Shown here piece after piece: positions 1 to 9,202 of a DNA stretch of 64,000 bases. The translations under genes and the position numbers were made by a program. Origin of the DNA: Zobellia uliginosa (GTDB taxonomy: Bacteria; Bacteroidota; Bacteroidia; Flavobacteriales; Flavobacteriaceae). Position 1 is the first letter of the stretch; every line of letters starts with the position of its first letter. The stretch is from positions 701,166 through 765,165 of the forward strand of contig NZ_JAHKPY010000012.1 in the NCBI RefSeq assembly GCF_018860745.1. Reading direction: 5' to 3'. The notes beneath the pieces are model-generated. The model was not told the DNA's origin. It did no database searches and saw nothing but the letters and a program-made list of their open reading frames with translations.

Positions 1-28
1 ATAGTATTCATTAAGCCCCCTCTTACAT

Positions 29-1477
29 ATGCTATTTAACTCTATTGATTTTGCTATTTTCCTACCAATTGTTTTTATCCTCTATTGGTACGTCATACAC
101 AATCACTTAAAGCTACAAAACTTGTTAATAGTTCTAGCAAGTTATGTGTTCTATGGCTGGTGGGATTGGAGATTCTTGACCCTAATAGTCTTCAGTACCA
201 TTATTGATTACACTATTGGAAAAAAACTTAAAATTACCACAGCTACTTCTAGGCGAAAATTACTATTATGGACAAGTGTTTTCGTGAATCTTGGGTTTTT
301 AGGATTTTTTAAATATTATAATTTCTTCTTGGACAATTTTGTTTCAGCCTTTTCATTCTTTGGAAATGAAATACCTATAAACTCATTGAACATTATACTA
401 CCGGTGGGAATTAGCTTCTATACGTTCCAAACCATGAGCTACACCATAGACGTGTACAAAGGAAAATTGAAAGCCACGGAAGACTTTGTCGCGTTTTCAG
501 CATTTGTTTCTTTTTTCCCGCAGCTGGTGGCCGGACCAATTGAAAGAGCCACCAACCTTCTTCCTCAATTCTACACGAAAAGAAACCTAAGTAAAAAGAC
601 TGTTTATGACGGTTTGGGACAGATTTTATGGGGGCTTTTTAAGAAAATTGTCATTGCCGATAATTGTGCCATATTTGTTAACGAAATTTTTGCAGACTAC
701 AACAGTTACCCTGGTAGCACATTACTTCTTGGTAGTATTCTTTTTGCTTTTCAGATATATGGAGATTTCTCCGGCTATTCGGATATTGCTATTGGAACTG
801 CTAAGCTATTTGGTTTCAACCTGATGCAAAATTTTGCTTTTCCCTATTTCTCCAGGGATATTGCCGAATTTTGGAGACGTTGGCATATTTCCCTCTCAAC
901 TTGGTTTAGAGACTATCTTTATATTCCTTTGGGAGGAAGCAGGGGTTCTTTAGATAAGAAAATCAGAAATACATTTATCATTTTTGTTGTGAGCGGCTTT
1001 TGGCACGGCGCTAATTGGACGTTCATCATTTGGGGTGCACTGAACGCCATCTACTACTTACCATTATTATTATCTAAAAAAAATAAAGCTAATACGGATA
1101 GCGTAGCAGAAGGAAAGTGGTTCTTTTCAATAAAAGAGTTCTTTCAAATGCTGCTTACTTTTTGTTTAATAACCGTCTCATGGGTATTTTTCAGATCCGA
1201 TACCGTTACCGACTCTTTAAATTACCTATCAATAATATTCTCGGAAACATTATTTTCTATGCCAACGGTTTTTCCAATAGACTTTTTGGCCATTCTAACC
1301 GTATTTATAATAGTAGAGTGGTTTTCGCGTATGAAAAAGCACCCATTTGAAATCAATGATGAGTTTTGGCACGCTAGATATTCACCATTAAGACTTATTT
1401 CCTTTTCCGCTTCCATATGGGCTATTATCCTCTGGGGAGCATTTGGAAATAAGGAATTCATATATTTCCAATTCTAA
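29..1477 (+). CDS. MBOAT family O-acyltransferase (AlgI-like)
   Basis: Membrane-bound O-acyltransferase of the AlgI/DltB type, 482 aa, which is the usual length for AlgI. Many hydrophobic segments run through the protein. The region SGFWHGANWTF holds the expected active-site histidine at about residue 326, and the RDIAEFWRRWHISLSTWF block is the conserved MBOAT region near residue 285. Family members take an acetyl group from the cytoplasm and pass it across the inner membrane to modify exported polysaccharide. The next gene, 11 bp downstream, is an SGNH-like protein, the normal partner for the periplasmic transfer step. Which glycan is modified cannot be told. The start at ATG 29 begins with MLFNSIDFAIFLP, typical for the family. 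Confidence 0.93.
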   Translation: MLFNSIDFAIFLPIVFILYWYVIHNHLKLQNLLIVLASYVFYGWWDWRFLTLIVFSTIIDYTIGKKLKITTATSRRKLLLWTSVFVNLGFLGFFKYYNFFLDNFVSAFSFFGNEIPINSLNIILPVGISFYTFQTMSYTIDVYKGKLKATEDFVAFSAFVSFFPQLVAGPIERATNLLPQFYTKRNLSKKTVYDGLGQILWGLFKKIVIADNCAIFVNEIFADYNSYPGSTLLLGSILFAFQIYGDFSGYSDIAIGTAKLFGFNLMQNFAFPYFSRDIAEFWRRWHISLSTWFRDYLYIPLGGSRGSLDKKIRNTFIIFVVSGFWHGANWTFIIWGALNAIYYLPLLLSKKNKANTDSVAEGKWFFSIKEFFQMLLTFCLITVSWVFFRSDTVTDSLNYLSIIFSETLFSMPTVFPIDFLAILTVFIIVEWFSRMKKHPFEINDEFWHARYSPLRLISFSASIWAIILWGAFGNKEFIYFQF

Positions 1478-1488
1478 AAGATAGCCAT

Positions 1489-2484
1489 ATGAAAAAAATT
1501 ACTTTTTTAATTTTTATCCTATCCTTTTTTGTTGTTGGAGAGCTCTTGATACGCTTAACCGAAGAATTTAGCATAATGGAAACGAACCGTATTCAAATGG
1601 TAGACGTGGCCCTTGACGATACGGAAGAATTAAGACTTCTGGAAAGAAACAAAATAGACTTAAGTGACTCATCTTTAAGAGTACTGGTGATTGGAGATTC
1701 CTATATGCACGGAGCCGGAATACCTAAAGACAAGAAAATTTCCAGTAGGCTAAGAGAATCCTTATTAAAGAACAACTCTAAATACAAGAACGTCTACGTT
1801 CTTGATGCTTCGGTTCCAAATTCAAACAATTTAGATAATAAAAACACCTATTTTAGATACAAAGAAGAATTTCAACCTCAAATCGTTATCTGGGGCTACC
1901 ACTACAACGATATCAACGGGAATTTAGAGCAAACTAATGAAATGATTGCCGACAACACTAGCAAACAGAAAAGCCCCCAGAAAAAACCAGCTGGTAAAGA
2001 AAGTAAAATGAAAATTCGTCAAATTACAAATCTTCTTTACAATTCTGCTATGTTAAAATTTGTTATGCCAAAGATAAACAGCACTGCGCTAAGCATGGGC
2101 TACATTATACCTAAAAGCAGACTTGCAAATACTACAAAGCATTACGAGACGAACAACACCACCTGGAAAAAATCAAAAGAATACTTAGCGGAAACTCTAA
2201 ACGACTCCAAAGATTCGGACATTCATTTTATTGTTTATCAATTTGCATATACTAATTTGATAGAATACCCTGAACTTTTTACAAATGCCAATGATGAAAT
2301 AGAATCGTTCTTCACATCGTTCGATAATCTTACTTATATTTCTGGAACGGAGCAATTTAAAGGACAAAAGGCGGCTGATTATTTTATATATAAAGATGAT
2401 GGACACCCGAATGAAAAAGCTCATTTCCTTATCAGTAAGAAGATAGAAAGTCATATATATAAATACTCTACTTCCCTGAACTAA
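1489..2484 (+). CDS. SGNH/GDSL hydrolase-like protein, partner of MBOAT
   Basis: 331 aa with an N-terminal signal anchor (hydrophobic residues 4-20). The SGNH nucleophile block is VLVIGDSYMHG with Ser71, and a matching C-terminal acid/histidine block is DDGHPNEKAH (Asp303, His306). This is the layout of periplasmic SGNH acyltransferases or esterases such as AlgX/AlgJ. It follows the MBOAT gene by 11 bp, so the two probably form an operon for O-acetylation of an extracellular polymer. The middle third (about 150-250) is not recognised. It could equally be an acetylesterase; the genomic pairing favours transferase. Confidence 0.8.
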   Translation: MKKITFLIFILSFFVVGELLIRLTEEFSIMETNRIQMVDVALDDTEELRLLERNKIDLSDSSLRVLVIGDSYMHGAGIPKDKKISSRLRESLLKNNSKYKNVYVLDASVPNSNNLDNKNTYFRYKEEFQPQIVIWGYHYNDINGNLEQTNEMIADNTSKQKSPQKKPAGKESKMKIRQITNLLYNSAMLKFVMPKINSTALSMGYIIPKSRLANTTKHYETNNTTWKKSKEYLAETLNDSKDSDIHFIVYQFAYTNLIEYPELFTNANDEIESFFTSFDNLTYISGTEQFKGQKAADYFIYKDDGHPNEKAHFLISKKIESHIYKYSTSLN

Positions 2485-2508
2485 CCGTAGTAATACAGAG
2501 CGTTTAAA

Positions 2509-2679
2509 TTACTTTAATTCGAGTTTTGCCAAATCATACAAGTAAAATTTTTTATCGTTCATAGCTACAAAAAGGGTATTTTTATAAGTACTGTTTAACA
2601 GAATTGTCACAATATCACCACCATCGTTTTCCAAAGTATTGCGGAGAGGTAACGTATAAATATAAATCTTAGTCCTCCT
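2509..2679 (-). pseudogene. Possible 3' remnant of a lost gene
   Basis: Reading the minus strand here gives 56 sense codons followed by TAA, with protein-like composition (for example LENDGGDIVTILLNS, then FVAMNDKKFYLYDLAKLELK). It has no suitable upstream start and is closed by an in-frame stop at 2680-2682. This looks like the C-terminal end of a once longer protein left in the gap between the SGNH gene and rpmA. It may instead be chance open frame. I do not recognise the family. Confidence 0.3.
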
Positions 2680-2759
2680 TTAATTACTATTGAACGGCTC
2701 GATTTAGATTGACAGAAAACAAGAACATACCCTTATTTATTCTAGTACAAATAGTAAAC

Positions 2760-2795
2760 AAAAAAACCCTCTCCAAAAGCTTGGAAAGGGTTTTT
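2760..2795 (-). terminator. Terminator of rplU-rpmA
   Basis: A stem of about 14 bp (AAAAACCCTCTCCAA with TTGGAAAGGGTTTTT, one mismatch) around a 4-5 base loop. Read on the minus strand it follows the rpmA stop by about 20 bp and ends in a run of T. The remaining part of the 2485-2816 gap holds only the possible gene remnant listed separately. Confidence 0.85.
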
Positions 2796-2816
2796 ATTCG
2801 ATAAAAGAAATACTTC

Positions 2817-3077
2817 TTAAGCCTCGAACGGCTCTATGGAAACATAAGATTTTCCACCTGCTTTCTTTTCAAACTTTACTAGTCCGTCTACACGGGCATG
2901 CAATGTATGATCTTTACCGGCATACACATTCTCACCTGGATTGTGTCTTGTACCACGTTGTCTAACGATGATATTTCCGGCAATAGCGGCTTGGCCACCA
3001 AAAATCTTAACGCCTAAACGTTTCGATTCCGATTCCCTACCGTTTTTAGAACTACCTACACCTTTTTTGTGTGCCAT
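2817..3077 (-). CDS. rpmA: 50S ribosomal protein L27
   Basis: 86 aa, the usual bacterial length. The start [16 protein letters not shown] and the block [16 protein letters not shown] are diagnostic for L27, which sits at the peptidyl-transferase region of the large subunit. It has no cleavable N-terminal extension of the Firmicutes type. It lies 78 bp downstream of rplU in the conserved rplU-rpmA order and shares its promoter and the terminator after it. Confidence 0.99.
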   Translation of the reverse strand: MAHKKGVGSSKNGRESESKRLGVKIFGGQAAIAGNIIVRQRGTRHNPGENVYAGKDHTLHARVDGLVKFEKKAGGKSYVSIEPFEA

Positions 3078-3155
3078 GATATTAGGTTTTTAAAAGTGCT
3101 ACCGTTAGAAAACTTAAGGTTGCACAATATTGATTATACTTTAAGGGGTTAGCAA

Positions 3156-3800
3156 TTATGCCTTACCACCGTCTAATTCGTCTTGCCATTTCTTCAACTC
3201 ATCCCACTTACCTTCAGCAGCTAATTTAGCTTGTGCAGGCCAAGTGTCAGTTACGTGGTTACCACGTACATCAGCAATGATTTCAGAAATCTTCGCAGCA
3301 TCAGTTTTTGCCAGTTCAGCAAATGTAGATATACCTGCAGCGGTCAAAGTTTCGGCAATTTTTGGTCCGATACCTTCAACTTTTTTCAAATCATCTGCTT
3401 TTGCTGCTTTTTTAGGAGCGGCCTTTGGTGCTGCTTCTTTTTTAACAGGCTTCTCCTCTTTCTTAGGAGCAGCAGCTTTCTTACCACCTTTCGCAACGAT
3501 ACTCTCGATTACGATTTCGGTCAAAGCTTGACGGTGACCGTTCTTAACACGGTACCCTTTACGTCTTTTTTTCTTAAAAACGATTACTTTGTCACCTCTT
3601 AGGTGTTTAACGACTTTTGCCTCAACAGCGGCTCCGTCTATAGCCGGGGCGCCAACAGTTATGTTCGTTCCGTCAGCTAAAAGAAGTACGTTGTCAAAAG
3701 TTACCTTTTTACCTTCTTCAGTCTGTAAACGGTGAACATACACTTTTTGGTCTTTCGCAACTTTAAATTGCTGCCCTGCCATCTCTACGATTGCGTACAT
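3156..3800 (-). CDS. rplU: 50S ribosomal protein L21 with C-terminal helix-hairpin-helix extension
   Basis: Residues 1-103 are a complete L21 (MYAIVEMAGQQFKVAKDQK..., then FKKKRRKGYRVKNGHRQ). A Lys/Ala/Pro-rich linker follows (about 105-136), then a domain of about 78 aa containing LKKVEGIGPKIAETLTAAGI, a helix-hairpin-helix motif like those in DNA-binding proteins, ending with a WPAQAKLAAEGKWDELKKWQ segment. Total 214 aa against about 103 for ordinary L21. The fusion recurs in Bacteroidota as far as I know. The extension may bind nucleic acid or another ribosomal partner; its role is unknown. It is the first gene of the rplU-rpmA operon. Confidence 0.97.
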   Translation of the reverse strand: MYAIVEMAGQQFKVAKDQKVYVHRLQTEEGKKVTFDNVLLLADGTNITVGAPAIDGAAVEAKVVKHLRGDKVIVFKKKRRKGYRVKNGHRQALTEIVIESIVAKGGKKAAAPKKEEKPVKKEAAPKAAPKKAAKADDLKKVEGIGPKIAETLTAAGISTFAELAKTDAAKISEIIADVRGNHVTDTWPAQAKLAAEGKWDELKKWQDELDGGKA

Positions 3801-3853
3801 AATTGTGTATATATTAGTTTATTGTTTTCGCCCATTTTTTCAATAAGCGGATG

Positions 3854-3883
3854 CAAATATACGTCTAAATCGTTAACCCACAA
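3854..3883 (-). promoter_or_regulatory. Bacteroidota-type promoter for rplU-rpmA
   Basis: On the minus strand TTG (plus 3881-3883), then exactly 19 bases, then TATATTTG (plus 3854-3861). This matches the primary sigma consensus of Bacteroidota, TTG-N19-TAnnTTTG. Transcription would start about 45-50 bases upstream of the rplU ATG. Confidence 0.8.
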
Positions 3884-3934
3884 GCGTTTTTTGTATAATT
3901 TACCCTCATTTTTTAGGTGTCACAAGCAAAAATT

Positions 3935-3959
3935 AAGCTGCAAATCTAATTTGCAGCTT
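3935..3959 (-). terminator. Terminator of the DUF4199 gene
   Basis: Perfect 11-bp stem AAGCTGCAAAT / ATTTGCAGCTT with a three-base loop, followed on the minus strand by a T-rich run. It lies 26 bp beyond the stop of the minus-strand gene at 3986. Confidence 0.85.
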
Positions 3960-3985
3960 TAACATCATTTTATTCCCTGTATTTG

Positions 3986-4450
3986 TTAGGGTTGATTCAC
4001 CAGTTTTCTTTTAAGATTTCGGCTGGTTTTAAACAGTTGCATAAATGACAATGTAAGTACCAAAGATGTGGCAAACCCCATGATAGCAACAGTAAAAAAG
4101 ACTATACCTTCAAAGCTTTTGTAGTCATTGAACCAAGCAGAGGACAGCTCTTGTAAAAAAGCACCGTTTATCTCCGTACTGTACAAAGCAAAAAATATAG
4201 TGAAAACCAATGTTGCTATAAAGCCAGTTACCAGCCCTGCGGTAAATCCTTTTCCATAGTCGAAACTATCTGGATTGGTAAGCTTAAAATACTTTATAGC
4301 TTCATAGATACCAAAGCCTGTTATGACACCATTAAATAAACTATAAAAAATGTTTGTGTGTAAGTTAAACAAGGACAATATCAAGAAATAGGCAATTAAG
4401 CAACCGCTAGTGGCGATTCCAAATCTAATAGGTTGTGCAAATTGTTTCAT
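3986..4450 (-). CDS. DUF4199 family membrane protein
   Basis: 154 aa with four hydrophobic segments (about 13-28, 33-50, 70-92 and 113-135), a pattern and length typical of the DUF4199 proteins of Bacteroidota. Their function is not known. The gene stands alone between rplU and the M16 peptidase pair and has its own terminator. Start chosen at ATG 4450, giving MKQFAQPIRFGIATSG; no alternative start is attractive. Confidence 0.75.
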   Translation of the reverse strand: MKQFAQPIRFGIATSGCLIAYFLILSLFNLHTNIFYSLFNGVITGFGIYEAIKYFKLTNPDSFDYGKGFTAGLVTGFIATLVFTIFFALYSTEINGAFLQELSSAWFNDYKSFEGIVFFTVAIMGFATSLVLTLSFMQLFKTSRNLKRKLVNQP

Positions 4451-4617
4451 ATTATAAGTTTTTGAAATTCAGATTTTTAAGTTACAAATTATTTTATTTC
4501 GATGCTACAAAAGCATGTTAATTGGAAGCGATAGAGTTAACTTTTCTTACAAAAGAGATATATTCGTGTAACAATTTTAAATGCTCAGCTACTAACTAGG
4601 CATCTAAACACTATATT

Positions 4618-5940
4618 ATGAAAAACAAATTATTATCAGGAGGATTTCTTTTGATGGCAAGTCTTTGCATCCAGGCACAAGAAGTGACCTATGAGGAGTA
4701 TGAACTAGACAATGGTCTTCATGTTATTCTACACCAAGACAATACCGCACCATTGGTTACCACATCTGTAATGTATCACGTAGGAGGTAAAGACCGTACT
4801 GAAGGAAGAACCGGTTTTGCCCACTTTTTTGAACATCTGCTCTTTGAGGGGACTAAAAATATAGAACGAGGAAAATGGTTTGAAATAGTTTCCTCCAATG
4901 GTGGAAAGAACAATGCAAACACCTCTCAAGACCGTACCTATTATTACGAAGTTTTTCCTTCCAATAATTTAAAATTAGGGCTCTGGTTAGAATCTGAGCG
5001 TATGTTGCACCCGGTCATTGACCAAAAGGGCATTGACACTCAGCAGGAAGTAGTAAAAGAAGAAAAAAGATTGCGTTACGACAATAGTCCATATGGCAAA
5101 CTTATTAATGAAGTGGGGAAAAATCTTTTTAAAAAACACCCCTATAAAGACCCTAACATTGGCTATATGGCAGATTTGGATGCCGCTACTTTAGAAGACG
5201 TAATAGCCTACAACAAAAAATACTATTCCCCAAATAATGCTGTGCTTGTTGTAGCGGGTGATATTGACCTAGTAGATACTAAAAAAATGGTTATAGACTA
5301 TTTCGGAGACATTCCTAAAGGAGAAGAAGTTACACGCAACTACCCCCAAGAAGACCCAATTATAAAAGAGGTGAGAGCTAAAGCTTATGACGCCAACATT
5401 CAGATTCCCGCTACTGTTATTTCATATAGAACTCCTGGTTTTAAAGAAAGGGATGCCTACGTACTAGATATGATTTCGACATACCTAAGTGATGGCCGCA
5501 GCTCTAAACTTTACAAAAAAATGGTGGATGACCAAAAACAAGCCCTGCAGGTAGGCGCTTTTAATGTTGGACAAGAAGATTATGGTATGTATTTGGTTTA
5601 TGCCCTTCCTGTTGGAGAAACAGGTCTAGAGACATTGAATACCGAAATGGAAGAAGAAATTGCAAAAGTCAGGGACGGTCTTATTTCGGAAAAGGACCAT
5701 CAGAAATTATTGAATAAGTTCGAGAATCAGTTCGTCAACTCCAATTCTAGTATTGAGGGTATTGCCAATTCTCTGGCAAGAAATTATTTGCTTTATGGTG
5801 ATACTGAATTAATCAATAAGGAAATTGACATCTTTAGATCCATAACCCGAGAGGAAATTATGGAGGTTGCCAACAAATACCTAAGACCAGACCTGCGGGT
5901 GATTATTGAATACCTTCCTGCAGAGCAACAGGCTAACTAG
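4618..5940 (+). CDS. M16 family zinc metallopeptidase, active subunit
   Basis: 440 aa with a signal peptide (about 1-20, ending CIQAQ) and the inverted zinc motif HFFEH at residues 69-73, with the third ligand expected in the QEVVKEEKR block near 144-149. The remainder is the usual two-lobed M16 (pitrilysin/processing peptidase) fold. It probably degrades peptides in the periplasm. The next gene, 41 bp downstream, is a related protein without the zinc motif, so the two likely form a heterodimer in the manner of mitochondrial processing peptidase and other bacterial M16B pairs. Confidence 0.95.
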   Translation: MKNKLLSGGFLLMASLCIQAQEVTYEEYELDNGLHVILHQDNTAPLVTTSVMYHVGGKDRTEGRTGFAHFFEHLLFEGTKNIERGKWFEIVSSNGGKNNANTSQDRTYYYEVFPSNNLKLGLWLESERMLHPVIDQKGIDTQQEVVKEEKRLRYDNSPYGKLINEVGKNLFKKHPYKDPNIGYMADLDAATLEDVIAYNKKYYSPNNAVLVVAGDIDLVDTKKMVIDYFGDIPKGEEVTRNYPQEDPIIKEVRAKAYDANIQIPATVISYRTPGFKERDAYVLDMISTYLSDGRSSKLYKKMVDDQKQALQVGAFNVGQEDYGMYLVYALPVGETGLETLNTEMEEEIAKVRDGLISEKDHQKLLNKFENQFVNSNSSIEGIANSLARNYLLYGDTELINKEIDIFRSITREEIMEVANKYLRPDLRVIIEYLPAEQQAN

Positions 5941-5981
5941 TCAACAGTTATTTTATTTCCTAAAAACAAAATACACTACAC

Positions 5982-8051
5982 ATGAAAAATATATTTACTA
6001 CTTTATTCTTTCTTGCTTTTGCATTAGTAGCACAGGCACAGATAGACCGTACACAAATGCCAGAACCTGGTCCGGCTCCGGAAATTAACCTAAAGGACCC
6101 TCAAACTTTTGAACTTAGAAACGGACTTAAAGTATTAGTGGTCGAAAACCATAAACTGCCGCGGGTTTCCATTCAATTGAGTATTGACAATCCACCAGTT
6201 CTAGAAGGAGCTAAGGCAGGTGTGTCAGCGTTAACCGGCAGCCTTTTGGGCAAAGGTTCTAAAAACATCAAAAAAGATGATTTTAACGAGGAGGTAGATT
6301 TTCTTGGAGCCCGTATCAATTTTGGTTCTCAGAGTGCTTTTGCAAGCTCACTATCAAAGTATTTCCCCAGAATATTGGAACTTATGGCAGACGCAGGTCT
6401 AAACCCAAACTTTACACAAGCCGAGTTCGATAAAGAAAAACAGAAAATACTTACCGGTTTAAAATCGGAAGAAAAAAGTGTCTCCGCTATTTCCGGACGA
6501 GTTGGATTGGCCTTGGCCTATAGCAAGAAGCACCCGTATGGTGAATTTATGACCGAAGAAACCGTAAATGCAGTTACCCTTACTGATGTCATTCAATTTT
6601 ACGAGGATTATTTTGTTCCCGCCAATGCTTATTTAGTGATTGTTGGCGATATAAATTTTGATGATGTTAAGACTTTAGTAGAAGAACAATTCACACCATG
6701 GACAAAGGCTGTGCCACCTTCTTTCGGTTTTAGCAAACCTTCGGATGCACTGTATACACAAATCAATTTTGTAGATGTGCCCAATGCCGTTCAATCTGAA
6801 ATTACGGTTGAAAATCTAGTAAGCCTTCAAAAGAAAGACCCCGACTATCTTTCTGCGCTTATAGCCAATGAAATCCTGGGCGGTGGTGGCGAAGGACGTC
6901 TGTTCCTAAATCTGCGTGAAGACAAAGCATACACTTACGGATCCTACTCCAGATTAGGTAATGATAAGTTTGGCCCTGCTCGCTTTAGAGCTACGGCTAG
7001 TGTTAGAAATGTAGTTACCGATAGTTCTGTTATAGAAATTTTAAAAGAAATCGAGCGCATTCGTACGGAACCAGTTACCAAAGAAGAGCTGGAAAATACA
7101 AAAGCAAAATATACCGGTCGGTTTGTTATGGCTTTGGAAGACCCCGCAACCATAGCAGATTACGCCCTAGATATAGAAACCGAGGGTTTACCGGAAGATT
7201 TTTATACTACATATTTAGAAAAAATAAATGCTATTACCATTGAAGATGTACAACAAGTAGCTCAAAAATACATGAAACCGGACAACCTACGTATTGTTGT
7301 AGCAGGTAAGGGCAGTGATGTTGTTGAAAATCTAGAAAACGTGACGTTTAAAGGTAAAAAATTACAGGTTAAGTACTTTGATAAATTTGCCAATGCTGTC
7401 GAAAAACAAGATTACTCCGCCAGCTTACCTGCAGATATAACCGCCAACACAGTATTGAACAATTATATTGAAGCCATTGGAGGAAAAGAAAAAGTAAAGG
7501 CCGTCACTTCTTACTCCCTCTTAGCGGAAGCCGAAATGCAAGGCATGAAATTAAACTTGGATGTAAAGAAGACAGCTAAAAGTCAGTTTATGCAGGATGT
7601 TAAAGTAGGCGGCAACTCTATGAGTAAGCAAGTTTTAAACGTAGATAAAGGCTATATGGTGATGCAAGGACAAAGGAAAGATATGGGTCCTGATGAAATA
7701 GCAAAGGTTAAGGACGAATCTGCCCCTTTTCCTGAATTGAACTACCTCAACTCTGATATTACCTTAGAAGGAATGGAAAGCGTTGATGGCAAAAAAGCAT
7801 ATAAACTTAAAATATCTGATGAAAAAACAGTTTTCTATGATGCGGAAAGTGGTTTAAAACTTCAAGAAGTAACATCGGCGGAAATGAACGGACAGACCAT
7901 TACAAGTACCATAAATTATATGGACTACAAGGAGGTTTCCGGTATACAGTTTCCGTTTATCATAGCACAAACGGTAGGTCCTCAGAGTTTTGAATTTGTA
8001 GTTTCTGAGGTAAAAGTGAACGAAGGTGTTTCTGATACTGACTTCGAGTAG
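5982..8051 (+). CDS. M16 family peptidase-like protein, non-catalytic subunit with C-terminal extra domain
   Basis: 689 aa, signal peptide ending VAQAQ (about residue 19). The M16 fold is seen in LRNGLKVLVVENHKLPRVSIQL and the R/Y-containing block GEGRLFLNLREDKAYTYG, but where HxxEH should stand there is LTGSLLGKGSKNIKKDDFNEE, so the zinc site is lost. After about residue 480 an added domain of some 200 aa follows (VLNNYIEAIGGKEKVKAV onward), like LolA-type or outer-membrane lipoprotein-sorting folds found on Bacteroidota M16 proteins. It is the presumed regulatory or substrate-binding partner of the preceding active peptidase. Confidence 0.9.
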   Translation: MKNIFTTLFFLAFALVAQAQIDRTQMPEPGPAPEINLKDPQTFELRNGLKVLVVENHKLPRVSIQLSIDNPPVLEGAKAGVSALTGSLLGKGSKNIKKDDFNEEVDFLGARINFGSQSAFASSLSKYFPRILELMADAGLNPNFTQAEFDKEKQKILTGLKSEEKSVSAISGRVGLALAYSKKHPYGEFMTEETVNAVTLTDVIQFYEDYFVPANAYLVIVGDINFDDVKTLVEEQFTPWTKAVPPSFGFSKPSDALYTQINFVDVPNAVQSEITVENLVSLQKKDPDYLSALIANEILGGGGEGRLFLNLREDKAYTYGSYSRLGNDKFGPARFRATASVRNVVTDSSVIEILKEIERIRTEPVTKEELENTKAKYTGRFVMALEDPATIADYALDIETEGLPEDFYTTYLEKINAITIEDVQQVAQKYMKPDNLRIVVAGKGSDVVENLENVTFKGKKLQVKYFDKFANAVEKQDYSASLPADITANTVLNNYIEAIGGKEKVKAVTSYSLLAEAEMQGMKLNLDVKKTAKSQFMQDVKVGGNSMSKQVLNVDKGYMVMQGQRKDMGPDEIAKVKDESAPFPELNYLNSDITLEGMESVDGKKAYKLKISDEKTVFYDAESGLKLQEVTSAEMNGQTITSTINYMDYKEVSGIQFPFIIAQTVGPQSFEFVVSEVKVNEGVSDTDFE

Positions 8052-8062
8052 AAAATTTTCCT

Positions 8063-8125
8063 AGTGCAGTTGAAAAGTTGTCTAGAAATTTACAGAAACT
8101 TTTTTTTTACCTTTTTAACTGCACT
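8063..8125. terminator. Large inverted repeat between convergent genes
   Basis: AGTGCAGTTGAAAAG (8063-8077) pairs with CTTTTTAACTGCACT (8111-8125), 14 of 15 bases, around a 33-base loop that itself holds a T-run. It lies between the stop of the M16 gene and the stop of the minus-strand transporter gene and probably acts as a terminator for both. Confidence 0.6.
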
Positions 8126-8140
8126 TTTAAAAAATTTATG

Positions 8141-9016
8141 CTACTTCTTTTTCTTATTCACTAACCATACTCCAAAAAGAATTACCAAACCACCTAGCAA
8201 CTGGTAACTATTTAATGCTTCCCCATCTAGAAGGGCCCAAAAAATAGCTACTAATGGAATTAGGTAAGTAACTGAAGCGGCAAAAACCGGGCTAGACAAA
8301 TGTATTAGTTTATTAAAGAAAATATTGGCAATTGATGTGCCAATTATAGCCAGTGCCAATAGATACCATAAGGAGGTCTGCATATTTATGTTTCCCTGAA
8401 CTTCGTTAAAAAAACCAGAATTAAAGACAAGAATTAAAGCGGGTAAAAAAGCTACAGCAAAACTAGCGGTTGTCACCGCCAACGGCCTTAAATGCGCCAA
8501 GTGTTTCTTTACGATATTAATATTCAAGGCATAACCTAAAGCGGAAAGAAGTATAAAAATTGCGTACCAATAATTCTGATCGGGATTAAAGTCCATTCCT
8601 GCTACAATCAACGCAATGGTACCAGCCAAGCCAATAAACACCCCTAAAATCTGTCTTTTGGTAATGATAGCGCCAAAAAGAAGGACTCCTACAATAGTGG
8701 TCAATAAGGGTACTACCGAATTAAAAATAGAAGTTACCCCACTATCAATCTGGGTTTGTGCCAATGCAAATAAAAATGGTGGAAAAAAGGAACTTAGCAA
8801 ACCTGCCAACGTTACCCATTTCCAATCCTTAAGACTTAATTTTTGAACACTTTTGAAACCAAAGGCAAATAAAACAAGTGAGGCAAAAACAATCCGCAAA
8901 CCACCTAATTGCATAGGGGTAAGACCAATTAAAGCTCTTTTTATCAAAATAAAGGATGATCCCCAAACCAATGACAATAAAATAAGATAAAGCCACTTTT
9001 TATTATAATCGTTCAA
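8141..9016 (-). CDS. EamA/DMT family permease
   Basis: About 291 aa with ten predicted membrane segments in two EamA repeats, the usual length for the drug/metabolite transporter superfamily. The first segment starts WLYLILLSLVWGSSFILIK, a typical EamA opening. An ATG lies 25 codons further upstream (9091), but the extra segment is Asn/Ser/Arg-rich and unlike the family. TTG at 9016 gives MNDYNKKWLYL, which fits better, so that start is used. The substrate cannot be predicted. The gene is convergent with the M16 pair. Confidence 0.85.
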   Translation of the reverse strand: MNDYNKKWLYLILLSLVWGSSFILIKRALIGLTPMQLGGLRIVFASLVLFAFGFKSVQKLSLKDWKWVTLAGLLSSFFPPFLFALAQTQIDSGVTSIFNSVVPLLTTIVGVLLFGAIITKRQILGVFIGLAGTIALIVAGMDFNPDQNYWYAIFILLSALGYALNINIVKKHLAHLRPLAVTTASFAVAFLPALILVFNSGFFNEVQGNINMQTSLWYLLALAIIGTSIANIFFNKLIHLSSPVFAASVTYLIPLVAIFWALLDGEALNSYQLLGGLVILFGVWLVNKKKK

Positions 9017-9181
9017 ATTATTATTTTGGTTTAAGTTGGATTGGCTAAAACGAGAAGTAAAAGTGCGTATTTTTTTTAGAAATAAAACCAATTAACATCA
9101 AATTAATCCTTTAAAAACCAAAATCACCCTTCACATACTTAATTAGACTTCCATCAACTATTTTAACCGTCACGGGAGTAT

Positions 9182-9189
9182 TATATTTG
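9182..9189 (+). promoter_or_regulatory. Candidate -7 promoter element
   Basis: TATATTTG, a perfect match to the Bacteroidota -7 box TAnnTTTG, 13 bp before the ATG at 9203. No clear TTG is seen at the -33 position. Confidence 0.5.
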
Positions 9190-9202
9190 CAAAAAACAAA
9201 CA

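Noticed and set aside
3231-3602. Open frames on the plus strand across rplU
   Set aside because: Shadow of the rplU coding sequence on the other strand; low-complexity translation of the Lys/Ala linker.
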